From CAWBCI01 sp963787195 (GTDB taxonomy: Bacteria; Bacteroidota; Bacteroidia; Bacteroidales; JAGOPY01), in contig CAWBCI010000031.1 of assembly GCA_963787195.1 (NCBI GenBank), positions 124,001 to 188,000 of the forward strand: 64,000 nt of DNA, written 5' to 3'. Shown piece by piece: positions 55,881 to 64,000 of the stretch. The notes below the pieces were generated by a model. That model was given only the letters and a program-made list of their open reading frames with translations, searched no databases and was not told the DNA's origin. Both the position numbers and the translations under genes were made by a program. Positions within the stretch are counted from its first letter, which is position 1. Every line of letters starts with the position of its first letter.

Positions 55881-55948
55881 AGAATTACACTGATTTTTCA
55901 TTATATGCAGGATAAGATAATCCTGATCTGGCAAATCAGTGTAATTCT
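55881..55948. other. Long structured element with 16-bp perfect inverted repeat
   Basis: AGAATTACACTGATTT (55881-55896) is the exact reverse complement of AAATCAGTGTAATTCT (55933-55948). Inside is a second hairpin, CAGGAT-AAGATA-ATCCTG (55908-55925). Together they fold into a 68-nt stem with a nested hairpin, followed by a separate terminator at 55963. Confidence 0.8.
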
Positions 55949-55962
55949 TTCAGAAAATTCAT

Positions 55963-55990
55963 AAAGGGATTTATTTAAATCCCTTTTTTT
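55963..55990 (+). terminator. Rho-independent terminator before rdgB
   Basis: AAAGGGATTT and AAATCCCTTT form a 10-bp stem with an ATTT loop, ending in a T-run. It terminates the GDSL-lipoprotein transcript or the structured element upstream. Confidence 0.85.
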
Positions 55991-56012
55991 ATTATTTTCA
56001 AACAAAAAAATC

Positions 56013-56600
56013 ATGGCTGACAAAAAACTTGTTTTCGCAACAAATAATCCGCACAAACTGAATGAAGTTAAGGTGCTGGTTGGGAAAGATTATGAAATTG
56101 TGAGTCTGGCTGATATCGGATGTCAGGAAGATATGCCTGAAACCGCCGATACTTTGGAAGGCAATGCATCACAGAAAGCCTCCTATATTTTCACCCGTTA
56201 TGGTCTGGATTGTTTTGCAGATGATACCGGCCTGGAAGTGGAAGCATTGAATGGCAGGCCCGGAGTAAAATCAGCCCGTTATGCAGGCGATGAAAACAAT
56301 CCTCTAAAAAACATTGAACTCCTGCTGTCCGAATTAGACGGAAAATCCAATCGTAAAGCCCGTTTCAGAACCGTTATTGCATTGATACAGGGAGGTGAGG
56401 AAACCCGTTTTGAAGGCATAGTCCAGGGGAAGATCATTCTGGAAAAGAAAGGGGAAGGTGGTTTCGGTTATGATTCGGTATTTATTCCTGATGGATACGA
56501 CATGACCTTTGCAGAAATGCCTTTGAAATTAAAGAATGTTATGAGCCACAGGGCCCGGGCGATTCATAAACTGGTCAGCTATTTGAAGCTGTCTGAATAG
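56013..56600 (+). CDS. rdgB: Non-canonical purine NTP pyrophosphatase (RdgB/HAM1)
   Basis: A 195-residue RdgB/HAM1 inosine/xanthosine triphosphate pyrophosphatase that clears deaminated purine nucleotides. Signatures are FATNNPHKLNEV at the start, the acidic FADDTGLEVEALNGRPGVKSARYAG block with the metal-binding aspartates, GFGYDSVF, and SHRARAIHKL at the end. Its end overlaps the convergent ddl gene by 26 bp. Confidence 0.96.
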   Translation: MADKKLVFATNNPHKLNEVKVLVGKDYEIVSLADIGCQEDMPETADTLEGNASQKASYIFTRYGLDCFADDTGLEVEALNGRPGVKSARYAGDENNPLKNIELLLSELDGKSNRKARFRTVIALIQGGEETRFEGIVQGKIILEKKGEGGFGYDSVFIPDGYDMTFAEMPLKLKNVMSHRARAIHKLVSYLKLSE

Positions 56601-57570
56601 CTTCCCTGAATAAGTCGCTCAGACTGATTCCATCTGCTTTTGCCTGCTGAGGTACAATACTTGCTTCTGATAAGCCCGGCACAGTATTTACTTCAAGGAA
56701 AAAGAGCCCTTCATCATTAAATATATAATCAATCCGAACCATTCCGCGGCAATTTAAAATGCTGTATAGAAAAACGGATGTTTGACGGCACTTATCAGCG
56801 ATCTCCTCAGGTATCCGGGCTGGTGTGATCTCTTCCGACATACCCTGGTATTTGGCTTCATAGTCGAAGAATTCTTTCTTACTCACAATCTCAGTCAGGG
56901 GTAAAGCCCTTATCTTTCCTTTATAGTTAATCACTCCGCAAGTTATTTCCCTGCCAGGGATGAAAGTCTCCACCATCACCTGCTCGTCTTCTTTCATCGC
57001 GAGTTCAATCGCTTGCAACAATTTATTTCTATCCGATACCTTGCTTATTCCGACACTGGAACCACCCTCATTAGGTTTTATAAACAGAGGAAGTCCGAGT
57101 TCCTCAATTATTTTATCTACCCGGGGCTTTTCAGCTTTTCTGATAAGGTGAGAAGCTGTGACCGTGATACCTAGAGACCTCACAAAATTATTGCAAAGGA
57201 ATTTATTGAAGGTCAGGGCCGAAGTGGTAAGTCCACTGGATGTGTAAGGTATTTTCAGGAGGTCGAAGTATCCGAGCAATTTACCGTCTTCTCCGGGTGT
57301 ACCGTGGATGGCATTGAAAACCACATCGAAATGGACTATTTCACCAGGCAAAACAAGGCTGAAATCGCGCTTATCTATTTCTGTACTGTGTCCCTGTTCA
57401 TCTTCCCACCACCAATGAGTCCCATGGATCAGGATGATAAAAGGCCGGAATAATTGAGTATCAAGATAGCGTTTAACAACTGCCGCACTTTTCACCGATA
57501 CTTCATATTCTCCTGAGTCACCCCCGGCAACGATGGCAACATTCCTGATCTGTGGCCTCTTTTCATTCAT
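56575..57570 (-). CDS. ddl: D-alanine-D-alanine ligase
   Basis: A 331-residue ATP-grasp ligase that makes D-Ala-D-Ala for peptidoglycan. The N-terminal NVAIVAGGDSGEYEVSVKSA has the usual helix-start pattern; HGTPGEDGKLLGYFDLLKIPY, FIKPNEGGSSVGISKV and the C-terminal EVNTVPGLSEASIVPQQAKADG contain the expected catalytic residues. It is divergent from the PASTA operon and convergent with rdgB. Confidence 0.95.
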   Translation of the reverse strand: MNEKRPQIRNVAIVAGGDSGEYEVSVKSAAVVKRYLDTQLFRPFIILIHGTHWWWEDEQGHSTEIDKRDFSLVLPGEIVHFDVVFNAIHGTPGEDGKLLGYFDLLKIPYTSSGLTTSALTFNKFLCNNFVRSLGITVTASHLIRKAEKPRVDKIIEELGLPLFIKPNEGGSSVGISKVSDRNKLLQAIELAMKEDEQVMVETFIPGREITCGVINYKGKIRALPLTEIVSKKEFFDYEAKYQGMSEEITPARIPEEIADKCRQTSVFLYSILNCRGMVRIDYIFNDEGLFFLEVNTVPGLSEASIVPQQAKADGISLSDLFREAIQTASNS

Positions 57571-57612
57571 AAATACACATGATGACTATTTTACCTTACT
57601 TTAATTTATTCT

Positions 57613-57620
57613 TATCTTTG
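57613..57620 (+). promoter_or_regulatory. -7 element of the PASTA/T9SS/rluA operon
   Basis: TATCTTTG matches TAnnTTTG, 95 bp before the PASTA start codon at 57715. No good -33 TTTG is seen at about 23 bp upstream. Confidence 0.45.
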
Positions 57621-57714
57621 CTGCCCCGGATGCAATATAGGTCCTTTCATTCAGTTTTAACCTTTAGCGATAGGGATCACACATCAGCTCCAAGTGGGGA
57701 TAAAATTAGTAAAA

Positions 57715-58569
57715 ATGAGTATGCTTGGTTTTCTTTTAAAAAAGAAATTTTACCTCAATCTCGGTATAGCCTTCATCGTTTCTATATTGCTTATCTTTCT
57801 GGTGATGGCATATCTGAGGATCTATACCCATCATGGAGAAGCTTATGTATTACCCGATCTGATGGGAAAGACACTGGCAGAACTGAAACAGGAAAACATA
57901 AATAAAACTTTTGACCTGGTGGTTATTGATTCGGTCTTCGACCGCAGCCGACCCCCGGGATCTGTTATCATGCAAAATCCTTCTCCTGGTTCAAAGGTCA
58001 AGAAAGGAAGGAATGTTTACCTGACCGTAGTAGCTCTTTCCCCGGAAATGACCTTTATGCCGGATCTTAAAGATCTTACCCTGAGACAAGCAATCAATGC
58101 CCTTAAATCAAAGGGGCTGAAAGTAAGAAGATTGCAGTATATTACCAATATGGCTGAAAATGCGGTGCTGGGATATTATTTTGACGGAGACACTATTATT
58201 CCGGGAATGGAAGTGGAGAAGGGTTCATCCATTGATTTGCTCCTTGGCCTGGGACAATCCCAGAAGGCAGTGGTCCCTTTTGTGATAGGTTTAAGCCCTT
58301 CGGAGGCCCGTCTTAAAATACAACTGGCTTCACTGAATGTTGGCGTAGAACGTTATATGGATGACTCCGGTCCCGACAGCTCCAGGGTTTTTATGCAGCA
58401 GCCCACCTGGGAAGGCAACAATAATAAAGGTGATTTCGTTAATCTGTGGTACCGTTCGACGCTCCTGGTCAACTTTGATTCACTGATTATGGTATTAAAC
58501 CCGGATACCCTTGGAAAAAATCAGGAGGCACCAAATTTACCCGGGGACACCTTATACGAAGAAGAATGA
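57715..58569 (+). CDS. PASTA domain membrane protein
   Basis: A 284-residue protein with a short cytoplasmic N-terminus, one transmembrane helix (about residues 12-35) and three PASTA domains (about 48-118, 120-190, 195-262), such as YVLPDLMGKTLAELKQEN and SVIMQNPSPGSKVKKGRNVYLTV. PASTA domains bind peptidoglycan or beta-lactam-like ligands. No kinase or transpeptidase domain is attached, so it is a stand-alone PASTA protein as found with ddl in Bacteroidota. The frame is open to the GTG at 57694. It overlaps the next gene by 4 bp. Confidence 0.9.
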   Translation: MSMLGFLLKKKFYLNLGIAFIVSILLIFLVMAYLRIYTHHGEAYVLPDLMGKTLAELKQENINKTFDLVVIDSVFDRSRPPGSVIMQNPSPGSKVKKGRNVYLTVVALSPEMTFMPDLKDLTLRQAINALKSKGLKVRRLQYITNMAENAVLGYYFDGDTIIPGMEVEKGSSIDLLLGLGQSQKAVVPFVIGLSPSEARLKIQLASLNVGVERYMDDSGPDSSRVFMQQPTWEGNNNKGDFVNLWYRSTLLVNFDSLIMVLNPDTLGKNQEAPNLPGDTLYEEE

Positions 58570-60728
58570 TAAAGAGAATACCTATACTTTTCTTATTTCT
58601 GGCAGGATTATCATTGCAAATAAATGCTCAGGAAGTCATTACGGGACTTTTCGAGAACCCTGCAGTGAAAGAAGCGTACCGGGAACTTATGAAAAATCCG
58701 GCTATCAAAAGTACAAGTGAAAATCAGGCCCTGCTCCTCCCTTTTTTCGACGATTTTACCAAGGCTGGCGTCTATCCGGATCAGCATAAATGGGCCGACA
58801 AAGAAGCTTTCGTGAATTCCAGTATTGCTTACCGCTCTGCAAATCATGGCGTCGCAACTTTAGATGCAGTTGACAGCAGGGGAAACTTGTATCCGAATGC
58901 AAGCTCATTTCCTTTCAAAGCCGACTCATTGACTTCCCTTCCGATTCGTCTCGATTCATTGTTTTCACCCATTGCAAAAGCTCTAAGCCCAGCAGATTCG
59001 GTTTATTTTAGTTTTTTTTACCAGCCCCAGGGCAGGACCCCTTTAGGTCCTGATCCGGGTGATTCCCTTGTCTTGTTTTTCGGTCATGAGACAGGAAATT
59101 TGGTTTTTGCCAATGAATTTGATTCCATTACTGTGCCGCTGAGTAATTTTATTAATCCCGGAGACACTGTCTTTCCCGGGGATACTATTTTTAGTCCTCA
59201 GGAATGTAATAATGGTTTGTTCCTTGTTTCAAACGCTATCTATACTTATAATGATTTCGTTACCCTGCCCTGCGACTCATTATTTAAACCTGAATATAAA
59301 TGGGAACATGTATGGAGCTCAGCAGGAATGACCCTGCAGAATTTCCATGATCTTTATAAAACCTATAGTAAACAGGTACTGATACCTGTCAGGGATTCTT
59401 CTTATTTCAAGAACAATTTCCAGTTTCGTTTCATGAATTATGCCAGTCTTGCCGATAACACCATTCCCAGCTGGAGAAGTAACTGCGATCAATGGAATGT
59501 GGATTATGTTTATCTGAATATTAACCGTAACTGGCACGATACAACTTATAAGGATGTAACTTTTGTGGAAAGGGCCCCTTCAGTCCTTAAAAATTATGAA
59601 GCCATGCCTTATAAGCAGTATTTGAATGATCCCAGCAACGAATTGAAAGACAATCTGGAAATGTTCATTTCAGATCTTGACACAACGATCTATAATACAA
59701 CCTATTTATATAAGGTTTTTGAAGTGAATGGTCCCTTCGAATATACTTATAACGGTGGGAACTGTAACCTTTACCCTGTTTATGACAGCGGATATCAGGA
59801 TTGTGCAACATGCGCCCAACATGCCTGTCCTCCAAGTAACTTCCTCTTCCCTCTTTATTCGGGGCAAGATAGTGCTGAATTTGAAATCAGGCATTATATC
59901 ATAGGAGATTTGACCCCTACTGACACTGTAGCGGATACTCTGAATTTCAGACAGAAATTTTTCAATTATTATGCCTATGATGACGGCACACCTGAAGCAG
60001 GCTACTGGCTCAGACCGGCAGGATCAAGTACGGCAAGCCTGGCTTACCGTTTTAAACTGAACACTTCGGATACCCTCAGGGCCGTCCAGATATATTTCAA
60101 CCGGACCAAGGAAAGTGCCGGTGAAAAGTTATTCAACCTGATGGTATGGAGAGATAATAACGGGGTTCCCGGGGATGTAATTTATTCCCAATTAAATTTG
60201 CAGGCTGAATATTCTCAAAACCTGAATCAGTACATAACCTATATGCTAAATGATCCCCAGCCCTTGAACGGAATATTTTATATAGGCTGGGAAGAACAAG
60301 TATCCAGCAATCTGAATCTCGGTTTTGATACTTACAATAATGCCAAAGCAAATACTTTTTATAATGTTGAGGGGACCTGGCAGCAATCTACCGCGGATGG
60401 TGCAGTCATGATGCGCCCCATGCTTGGGAAAGCATTTAATCCTAACGGCATAAACGAAGTTGCAGGCATCACGAATGATATCCAGGTATATCCCAATCCT
60501 TTAAACGGGAACCAGCTGCATTTCCGGATGAGTGGCAAATACCGGGAATCCGGAAGCACCAATGATCTGATGGTCGAAATTTATAATCTCCTCGGGCAAT
60601 CGGTATGGCAATCTGAATTCCGGCCGGATATCACAGTGGATCTCCCTTCAAGGGGTATCTACATTCTAAGAGTTGTTGGGAAAGACAAACAGGCGGTGCT
60701 TTCGACCAAACTGATCAAAAATAATTAA
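58566..60728 (+). CDS. T9SS-secreted protein in the PASTA/RluA operon
   Basis: A 720-residue protein with a signal peptide (MIKRIPILFLFLAGLSLQINAQ), beta-sandwich domains in the middle (LLPFFDDFTKAGVYPDQHKWAD; YAYDDGTPEAGYWLRPAGSSTA) and a C-terminal T9SS type A sorting domain (VYPNPLNGNQLHFRMS ... RGIYILRVVGKD). A cysteine-rich stretch, DCATCAQHAC, lies at about residue 415. It overlaps the PASTA gene by 4 bp and is 6 bp from rluA, so the three are one transcription unit. Its role is unknown. Confidence 0.85.
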   Translation: MIKRIPILFLFLAGLSLQINAQEVITGLFENPAVKEAYRELMKNPAIKSTSENQALLLPFFDDFTKAGVYPDQHKWADKEAFVNSSIAYRSANHGVATLDAVDSRGNLYPNASSFPFKADSLTSLPIRLDSLFSPIAKALSPADSVYFSFFYQPQGRTPLGPDPGDSLVLFFGHETGNLVFANEFDSITVPLSNFINPGDTVFPGDTIFSPQECNNGLFLVSNAIYTYNDFVTLPCDSLFKPEYKWEHVWSSAGMTLQNFHDLYKTYSKQVLIPVRDSSYFKNNFQFRFMNYASLADNTIPSWRSNCDQWNVDYVYLNINRNWHDTTYKDVTFVERAPSVLKNYEAMPYKQYLNDPSNELKDNLEMFISDLDTTIYNTTYLYKVFEVNGPFEYTYNGGNCNLYPVYDSGYQDCATCAQHACPPSNFLFPLYSGQDSAEFEIRHYIIGDLTPTDTVADTLNFRQKFFNYYAYDDGTPEAGYWLRPAGSSTASLAYRFKLNTSDTLRAVQIYFNRTKESAGEKLFNLMVWRDNNGVPGDVIYSQLNLQAEYSQNLNQYITYMLNDPQPLNGIFYIGWEEQVSSNLNLGFDTYNNAKANTFYNVEGTWQQSTADGAVMMRPMLGKAFNPNGINEVAGITNDIQVYPNPLNGNQLHFRMSGKYRESGSTNDLMVEIYNLLGQSVWQSEFRPDITVDLPSRGIYILRVVGKDKQAVLSTKLIKNN

Positions 60729-60734
60729 GCGGGA

Positions 60735-61793
60735 ATGGAACAGGAACTGCCCGATCTGAATGAAAATCCTGATCTTTCAGATGAAAGGGAAGAACTTTTT
60801 GAGCATTTTCATTTTGTAGCTGATAAAGGGCAGGGATTGTTGCGGATTGATAAATTCCTGATGGTCCGTATAGAGAATGCCTCCCGTAACAAGATCCAGC
60901 AAGCAGCCAGGGCCGGGAATATCCTGGTAAATGAAGAAGCCGTAAAGCCGAATTACAAAGTTAAACCGGGGGATGTGATCTCCATCGTGATGACCCATCC
61001 GCCCCGCGAAATCGAGATCATCCCACAGGAAATCCCACTCCGGATTTTATACGAAGACCAGGATATCATCATTGTAAATAAAGCCGCCGGCATGGTAGTG
61101 CACCCGGCTTATGGAAATTATACCGGTACACTGGTGAATGCCCTGGCCTGGCATCTTCAGAATGTATCCCCTGATAAAGCTCCTGGCCGGACCCCTTTCC
61201 TGGTTCACCGTATTGATAAAGATACTTCCGGTATTTTGATCGTAGCAAAAAATGAAGTGGCCCAGGCCCGGCTTGGGAAACAATTTTTCGATCATTCAAT
61301 TGAGCGAAAATATTCTGCACTTGTCTGGGGTGATTTTAATGAAAACCAGGGTACAATTGAAGGACATATAGGCCGCAGCGCGAAAGACCGGAAGGTATTC
61401 ACAGTGTTTCCGGATGGCAGCCAGGGTAAAAGTGCTATAACTCATTATCGTGTGCTGGAACGTTTTGGATATGTCACCCTGGTGGAATGTCAGCTCGAAA
61501 CCGGACGTACACATCAGATCAGGGTACATTTCAATTATATAAAACATCCCTTGTTCGGTGATATAACTTATGGAGGGAATATTATCCTGAAAGGCACGAC
61601 ATTTACGAAATACAGGCAGTTTGTGAATAATTGTTTCAGTATCCTGGGCCGGCAGGCCCTTCATGCCAGGATATTGGGCTTTATTCACCCTTTAAATGGT
61701 GAAAGAATGTATTTCGAATCAGAGCTTCCCGATGATATACAGGAAGTTTTGGACAAATGGAGGGTCTATACCCAATCCTTCAAAACAAATTAA
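60735..61793 (+). CDS. RluA family pseudouridine synthase
   Basis: A 352-residue pseudouridine synthase with an N-terminal S4 RNA-binding domain (about residues 34-95: LLRIDKFLMVRIENASRNKIQQ) and a catalytic domain with the aspartate D161 in HRIDKDTSG. The length is close to RluD, which modifies 23S rRNA, but the target is not certain. It ends the operon with the PASTA and T9SS genes. Confidence 0.93.
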   Translation: MEQELPDLNENPDLSDEREELFEHFHFVADKGQGLLRIDKFLMVRIENASRNKIQQAARAGNILVNEEAVKPNYKVKPGDVISIVMTHPPREIEIIPQEIPLRILYEDQDIIIVNKAAGMVVHPAYGNYTGTLVNALAWHLQNVSPDKAPGRTPFLVHRIDKDTSGILIVAKNEVAQARLGKQFFDHSIERKYSALVWGDFNENQGTIEGHIGRSAKDRKVFTVFPDGSQGKSAITHYRVLERFGYVTLVECQLETGRTHQIRVHFNYIKHPLFGDITYGGNIILKGTTFTKYRQFVNNCFSILGRQALHARILGFIHPLNGERMYFESELPDDIQEVLDKWRVYTQSFKTN

Positions 61794-61887
61794 AATATTT
61801 ACCTGAGGCTTGTTTCCCATCTGGCTATTCTATCTTAAGAAAATATCTCTTATTTGTCTTAAAAGACTGGGAATTTAATCCTGAGAG

Positions 61888-61917
61888 ATCCCGAATAAGA
61901 CTTCGTCTTTTCGGGAT
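61888..61917. terminator. Hairpin between convergent rluA-like and GIN-domain genes
   Basis: ATCCCGAA pairs with TTCGGGAT around an inner AAGAC-TTC-GTCTT stem, a 30-nt hairpin. Only a weak T-rich tail follows, so it is a probable terminator rather than a certain one. Confidence 0.6.
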
Positions 61918-61979
61918 TAATTCGACTTACAAAATTTTCTACGCTTCGTTTGAAATATTTGAGTCTCATTGACAAAAAA

Positions 61980-62729
61980 TCAGGGATCCAGTTTTATAAG
62001 CTTTCCGGAACTATTTTGCTGATATTGCAACACCTGGGGATTCCCCTTATAGTAAACATCTCCTATATTATTGATAGTCAAATCCAATAAGTGACTTGCC
62101 CATACATAAGAATCGTTCGGGCTGGATGTCTGCATATAAATATTCTGGGCCTGCAATTGCCTCAAGTCCAGGCGGCCAAAGCCACCGGAAGAAACAAAAC
62201 AAATCAGGGAATTACCCGTGGCAAAGAGATCTGTAGTTCCATAGCGCACATAAATTTTTGATTTCACTGTATTCAGATCCAGATCTATGCGGCCGGCTCC
62301 TTCCCATACTTCAAACTGGATCGAATCAGCGCTCCAGGGTGTATCAAAGCGAAGGTCACCTGCTGCACGGTAAATGATGGTATCAAGTTTGGAAAAAGTA
62401 AGGTAAACATTGAGGGGATTATCAAAACTCCTTGCCCAGTTGCATGAATTATCATTCCATATCAGCAAATGCCCATTTGAAAAATCTGTACGTATTCCAG
62501 GTACCAGGTTCTCACCTGCTTCAACAACAAGATGATTTTGGAGGCTGTCTTGTTTCAATATAAGATTGATATTATCACGGATCTCTATATAATGAAAGCC
62601 GGAAATGGGTCTTTCTTCCCTGACAATTTTGCCTGCCGATTTAAAACAGTCCTGCAAATTATTCTTCTTACAAGCCTGAAAGGAGATCAGTCCTGCAAAA
62701 ATTAAAGTATATAAAAAGACTTTTCTCAT
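61980..62729 (-). CDS. GIN domain-containing lipoprotein (DUF2807)
   Basis: A 249-residue lipoprotein. The signal peptide ends at FQAC, then comes a beta-helix-like putative auto-transporter adhesin head (GIN/DUF2807) domain with the start ISGFHYIEIRDNINLILKQD and strand repeats through the rest. The GIN domain is thought to act in adhesion or polysaccharide binding at the cell surface; the role is not established. It is 5 bp downstream of the PagL-like gene, so the two are likely co-transcribed. Confidence 0.85.
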   Translation of the reverse strand: MRKVFLYTLIFAGLISFQACKKNNLQDCFKSAGKIVREERPISGFHYIEIRDNINLILKQDSLQNHLVVEAGENLVPGIRTDFSNGHLLIWNDNSCNWARSFDNPLNVYLTFSKLDTIIYRAAGDLRFDTPWSADSIQFEVWEGAGRIDLDLNTVKSKIYVRYGTTDLFATGNSLICFVSSGGFGRLDLRQLQAQNIYMQTSSPNDSYVWASHLLDLTINNIGDVYYKGNPQVLQYQQNSSGKLIKLDP

Positions 62730-62734
62730 TTATA

Positions 62735-63883
62735 TCAATAATAATAAAATTTGATACGCCATCCCAGGCCAAAAGCTATGAAGTCAGCCCTGGCATAATG
62801 TGCTTTCAGGGTCATACTGGCAAATAAATTCTCATTAAAAGCATAACGCAGTGCCAGCTTTTCATAGATATATCCATCACTCTTATCCAAACCACTCAGG
62901 TATGATCCCAGGTTAAGCATGATTGACATCTGGGAAAAGCCAATTTCATAGGCCACATTTATCTCGGTTTTAACAATCTGCACCTGGTTTTTTGGAATTA
63001 TGCCTTTTATTTCAAGTATCTTCACATCAGAGCCATCATATGACAGATCAAAACCAATTCCCAGACGGCTTTTATAACTCACCGGCTTCAGGAGATTCCC
63101 ATAAAATGTGCCGATGAAATAACGATTACCTATGCCCAGTGTCGACTGCATGTCTTTGACACCAAAACCTGCATTAAAATCCAGCAATAAACTTTTTTTA
63201 CCATCGAATTCGAAAGGATAGAGTTCGGGAAGGAGTTTCCTTCTCATATAAGAGTTTTCCTTACTCAACCTGTATGCAACTGCCAGATTTACTGATGGAT
63301 AATTGAGTCCGTAATTCGGGGTTTTGATTGATCCGTTGGAGAAATGCATGAGGGATATCCCGAAAGCCGCCATAAATTTTTCACTCATCCTCCAGCGGGC
63401 CTCAATATTGAGGTTGACCGCACCATTGATATGGGAGCCTATTGCGAGGTTCCTATAGTTTTTATATCGTTGATAAGGACTTGTAAGGTAACCTAATCCC
63501 ACTCCCAAGCGAAAATAAAAATTGAAATTATTTTCTTTCATCAGCGGAAAACTAATAAATGGGAAAATTGCATGGGCCGATCCGAGAACCTGAGTATTTC
63601 CGAGTCCTGAATACCAATACGAGAGACCGATAAAAGGATAATTGTACATATATTCCCAGCGGGTCCTTCCATAAGTGGCTTTCATTACCGAAAACTCAAA
63701 AGATGGATAATGCCGGTTATAAGGCGTCATTTCTATATGGTGATCGAGGGTCCAGCCATAATACAAACGACCCTCCAGGACTATATTAGGGGAACGCAGC
63801 TTGTGCCTGAACTGGGCATGGGTCTGTACAGGCAATAAGACAAGGATGAGCATCATTAGAATCAATATCCTGATGACTTTCAT
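62735..63883 (-). CDS. Acyloxyacyl hydrolase/PagL-like outer-membrane protein
   Basis: A 382-residue outer-membrane barrel protein resembling the PagL lipid A 3-O-deacylase family (acyloxyacyl hydrolase, PF09411). It has a signal peptide at residues 1-23 (start chosen at the ATG at 63883). The HFSNGSIKTPNYGLN motif matches the HxSN...PNxGxE active site. The histidine and serine are present, but asparagine stands where the PagL glutamate (E140) is, so classical deacylase activity is uncertain. The barrel extends well past the 150-170 residues of PagL. Confidence 0.75.
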   Translation of the reverse strand: MKVIRILILMMLILVLLPVQTHAQFRHKLRSPNIVLEGRLYYGWTLDHHIEMTPYNRHYPSFEFSVMKATYGRTRWEYMYNYPFIGLSYWYSGLGNTQVLGSAHAIFPFISFPLMKENNFNFYFRLGVGLGYLTSPYQRYKNYRNLAIGSHINGAVNLNIEARWRMSEKFMAAFGISLMHFSNGSIKTPNYGLNYPSVNLAVAYRLSKENSYMRRKLLPELYPFEFDGKKSLLLDFNAGFGVKDMQSTLGIGNRYFIGTFYGNLLKPVSYKSRLGIGFDLSYDGSDVKILEIKGIIPKNQVQIVKTEINVAYEIGFSQMSIMLNLGSYLSGLDKSDGYIYEKLALRYAFNENLFASMTLKAHYARADFIAFGLGWRIKFYYY

Positions 63884-64000
63884 TCCAATAATTTTTCCCT
63901 TGGAATGCAAGTGATGCCTGGGGCTGTATGTTTTTTTATGAAGAATGATAAGCAAATATTAGAAACCCATGAGTGCATGCAAATTTAGCAAAATACTTTC

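Overview
The window looks like a chromosomal segment of a Bacteroidota bacterium, probably an anaerobic or marine member of the Bacteroidia. Four proteins end in type IX secretion (T9SS) C-terminal domains. There is a complete Bat operon (moxR, DUF58, batA-batE), a TonB-dependent receptor with a carboxypeptidase-like N-terminal extension, a DUF6427 gene next to purD, and several TAnnTTTG (-7) promoters. I see no tRNA, rRNA, CRISPR array, insertion sequence, prophage or plasmid gene. The content is mostly core chromosome plus surface and secreted proteins.

Layout. 1-5.4 kb (minus strand): the N-terminal part of a radical SAM/SPASM protein cut by the window edge, a three-gene YtxH/holin-X-like membrane cluster, an AI-2E family permease, an aldehyde dehydrogenase and a purine nucleoside phosphorylase. 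5.5-7.6 kb (plus): a probably frameshifted unknown gene, efp and lpxD. 7.7-12.8 kb (minus): a polysaccharide export/polymerisation set of a flippase, two tandem Wzz-like co-polymerases (the first frameshifted) and an O-antigen ligase/polymerase. A divergent glycosyltransferase faces it across a palindromic promoter region. 14.1-19.8 kb (plus): purD, DUF6427, rnhB and a large anchored beta-propeller protein. 19.9-24.2 kb: an AsmA-like protein, a stand-alone LOTUS-like small protein, a GNAT acetyltransferase and a MATE transporter. 24.3-35.8 kb (plus): a T9SS FG-GAP protein, a TIGR01777 epimerase-like protein, a GNAT-nitrilase fusion, two unknown secreted proteins bracketed by short tandem repeats, a peroxiredoxin and a TonB receptor. 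35.8-45.4 kb (plus): a CHAD protein and the Bat operon. 45.7-51.1 kb (plus): two large T9SS cargo proteins. 51.3-56.6 kb: an outer-membrane protein, a 42-residue lipoprotein, ung, a FadL-type porin, a frameshifted GDSL-type lipoprotein and rdgB. 56.6-61.8 kb: ddl, divergent from a PASTA / T9SS cargo / RluA operon. 61.9-63.9 kb (minus): a PagL-like outer-membrane protein and a GIN-domain lipoprotein.

Functional themes. The envelope dominates: lipid A (LpxD, PagL-like), polysaccharide assembly (Wzx/Wzz/Wzy-like), peptidoglycan (Ddl, PASTA), outer-membrane transport (TonB receptor, FadL) and T9SS-secreted proteins. The Bat operon encodes a MoxR ATPase with von Willebrand A and TPR partners, linked in this phylum to envelope and stress physiology.

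The most interesting signals are non-coding. They are a 21-bp-phased direct repeat upstream of a T9SS cargo promoter, four phased TTAACA hexamers upstream of the Bat operon, a palindrome carrying two opposed -7 elements between the flippase and the glycosyltransferase, a long structured element before rdgB, and a 7/8-bp tandem repeat system in inverted orientation around two secreted-protein genes. Three coding regions show apparent one-base frameshifts at or near homopolymers, so sequencing or assembly error must be excluded before calling them pseudogenes. I did not find a clearly new multi-gene system.
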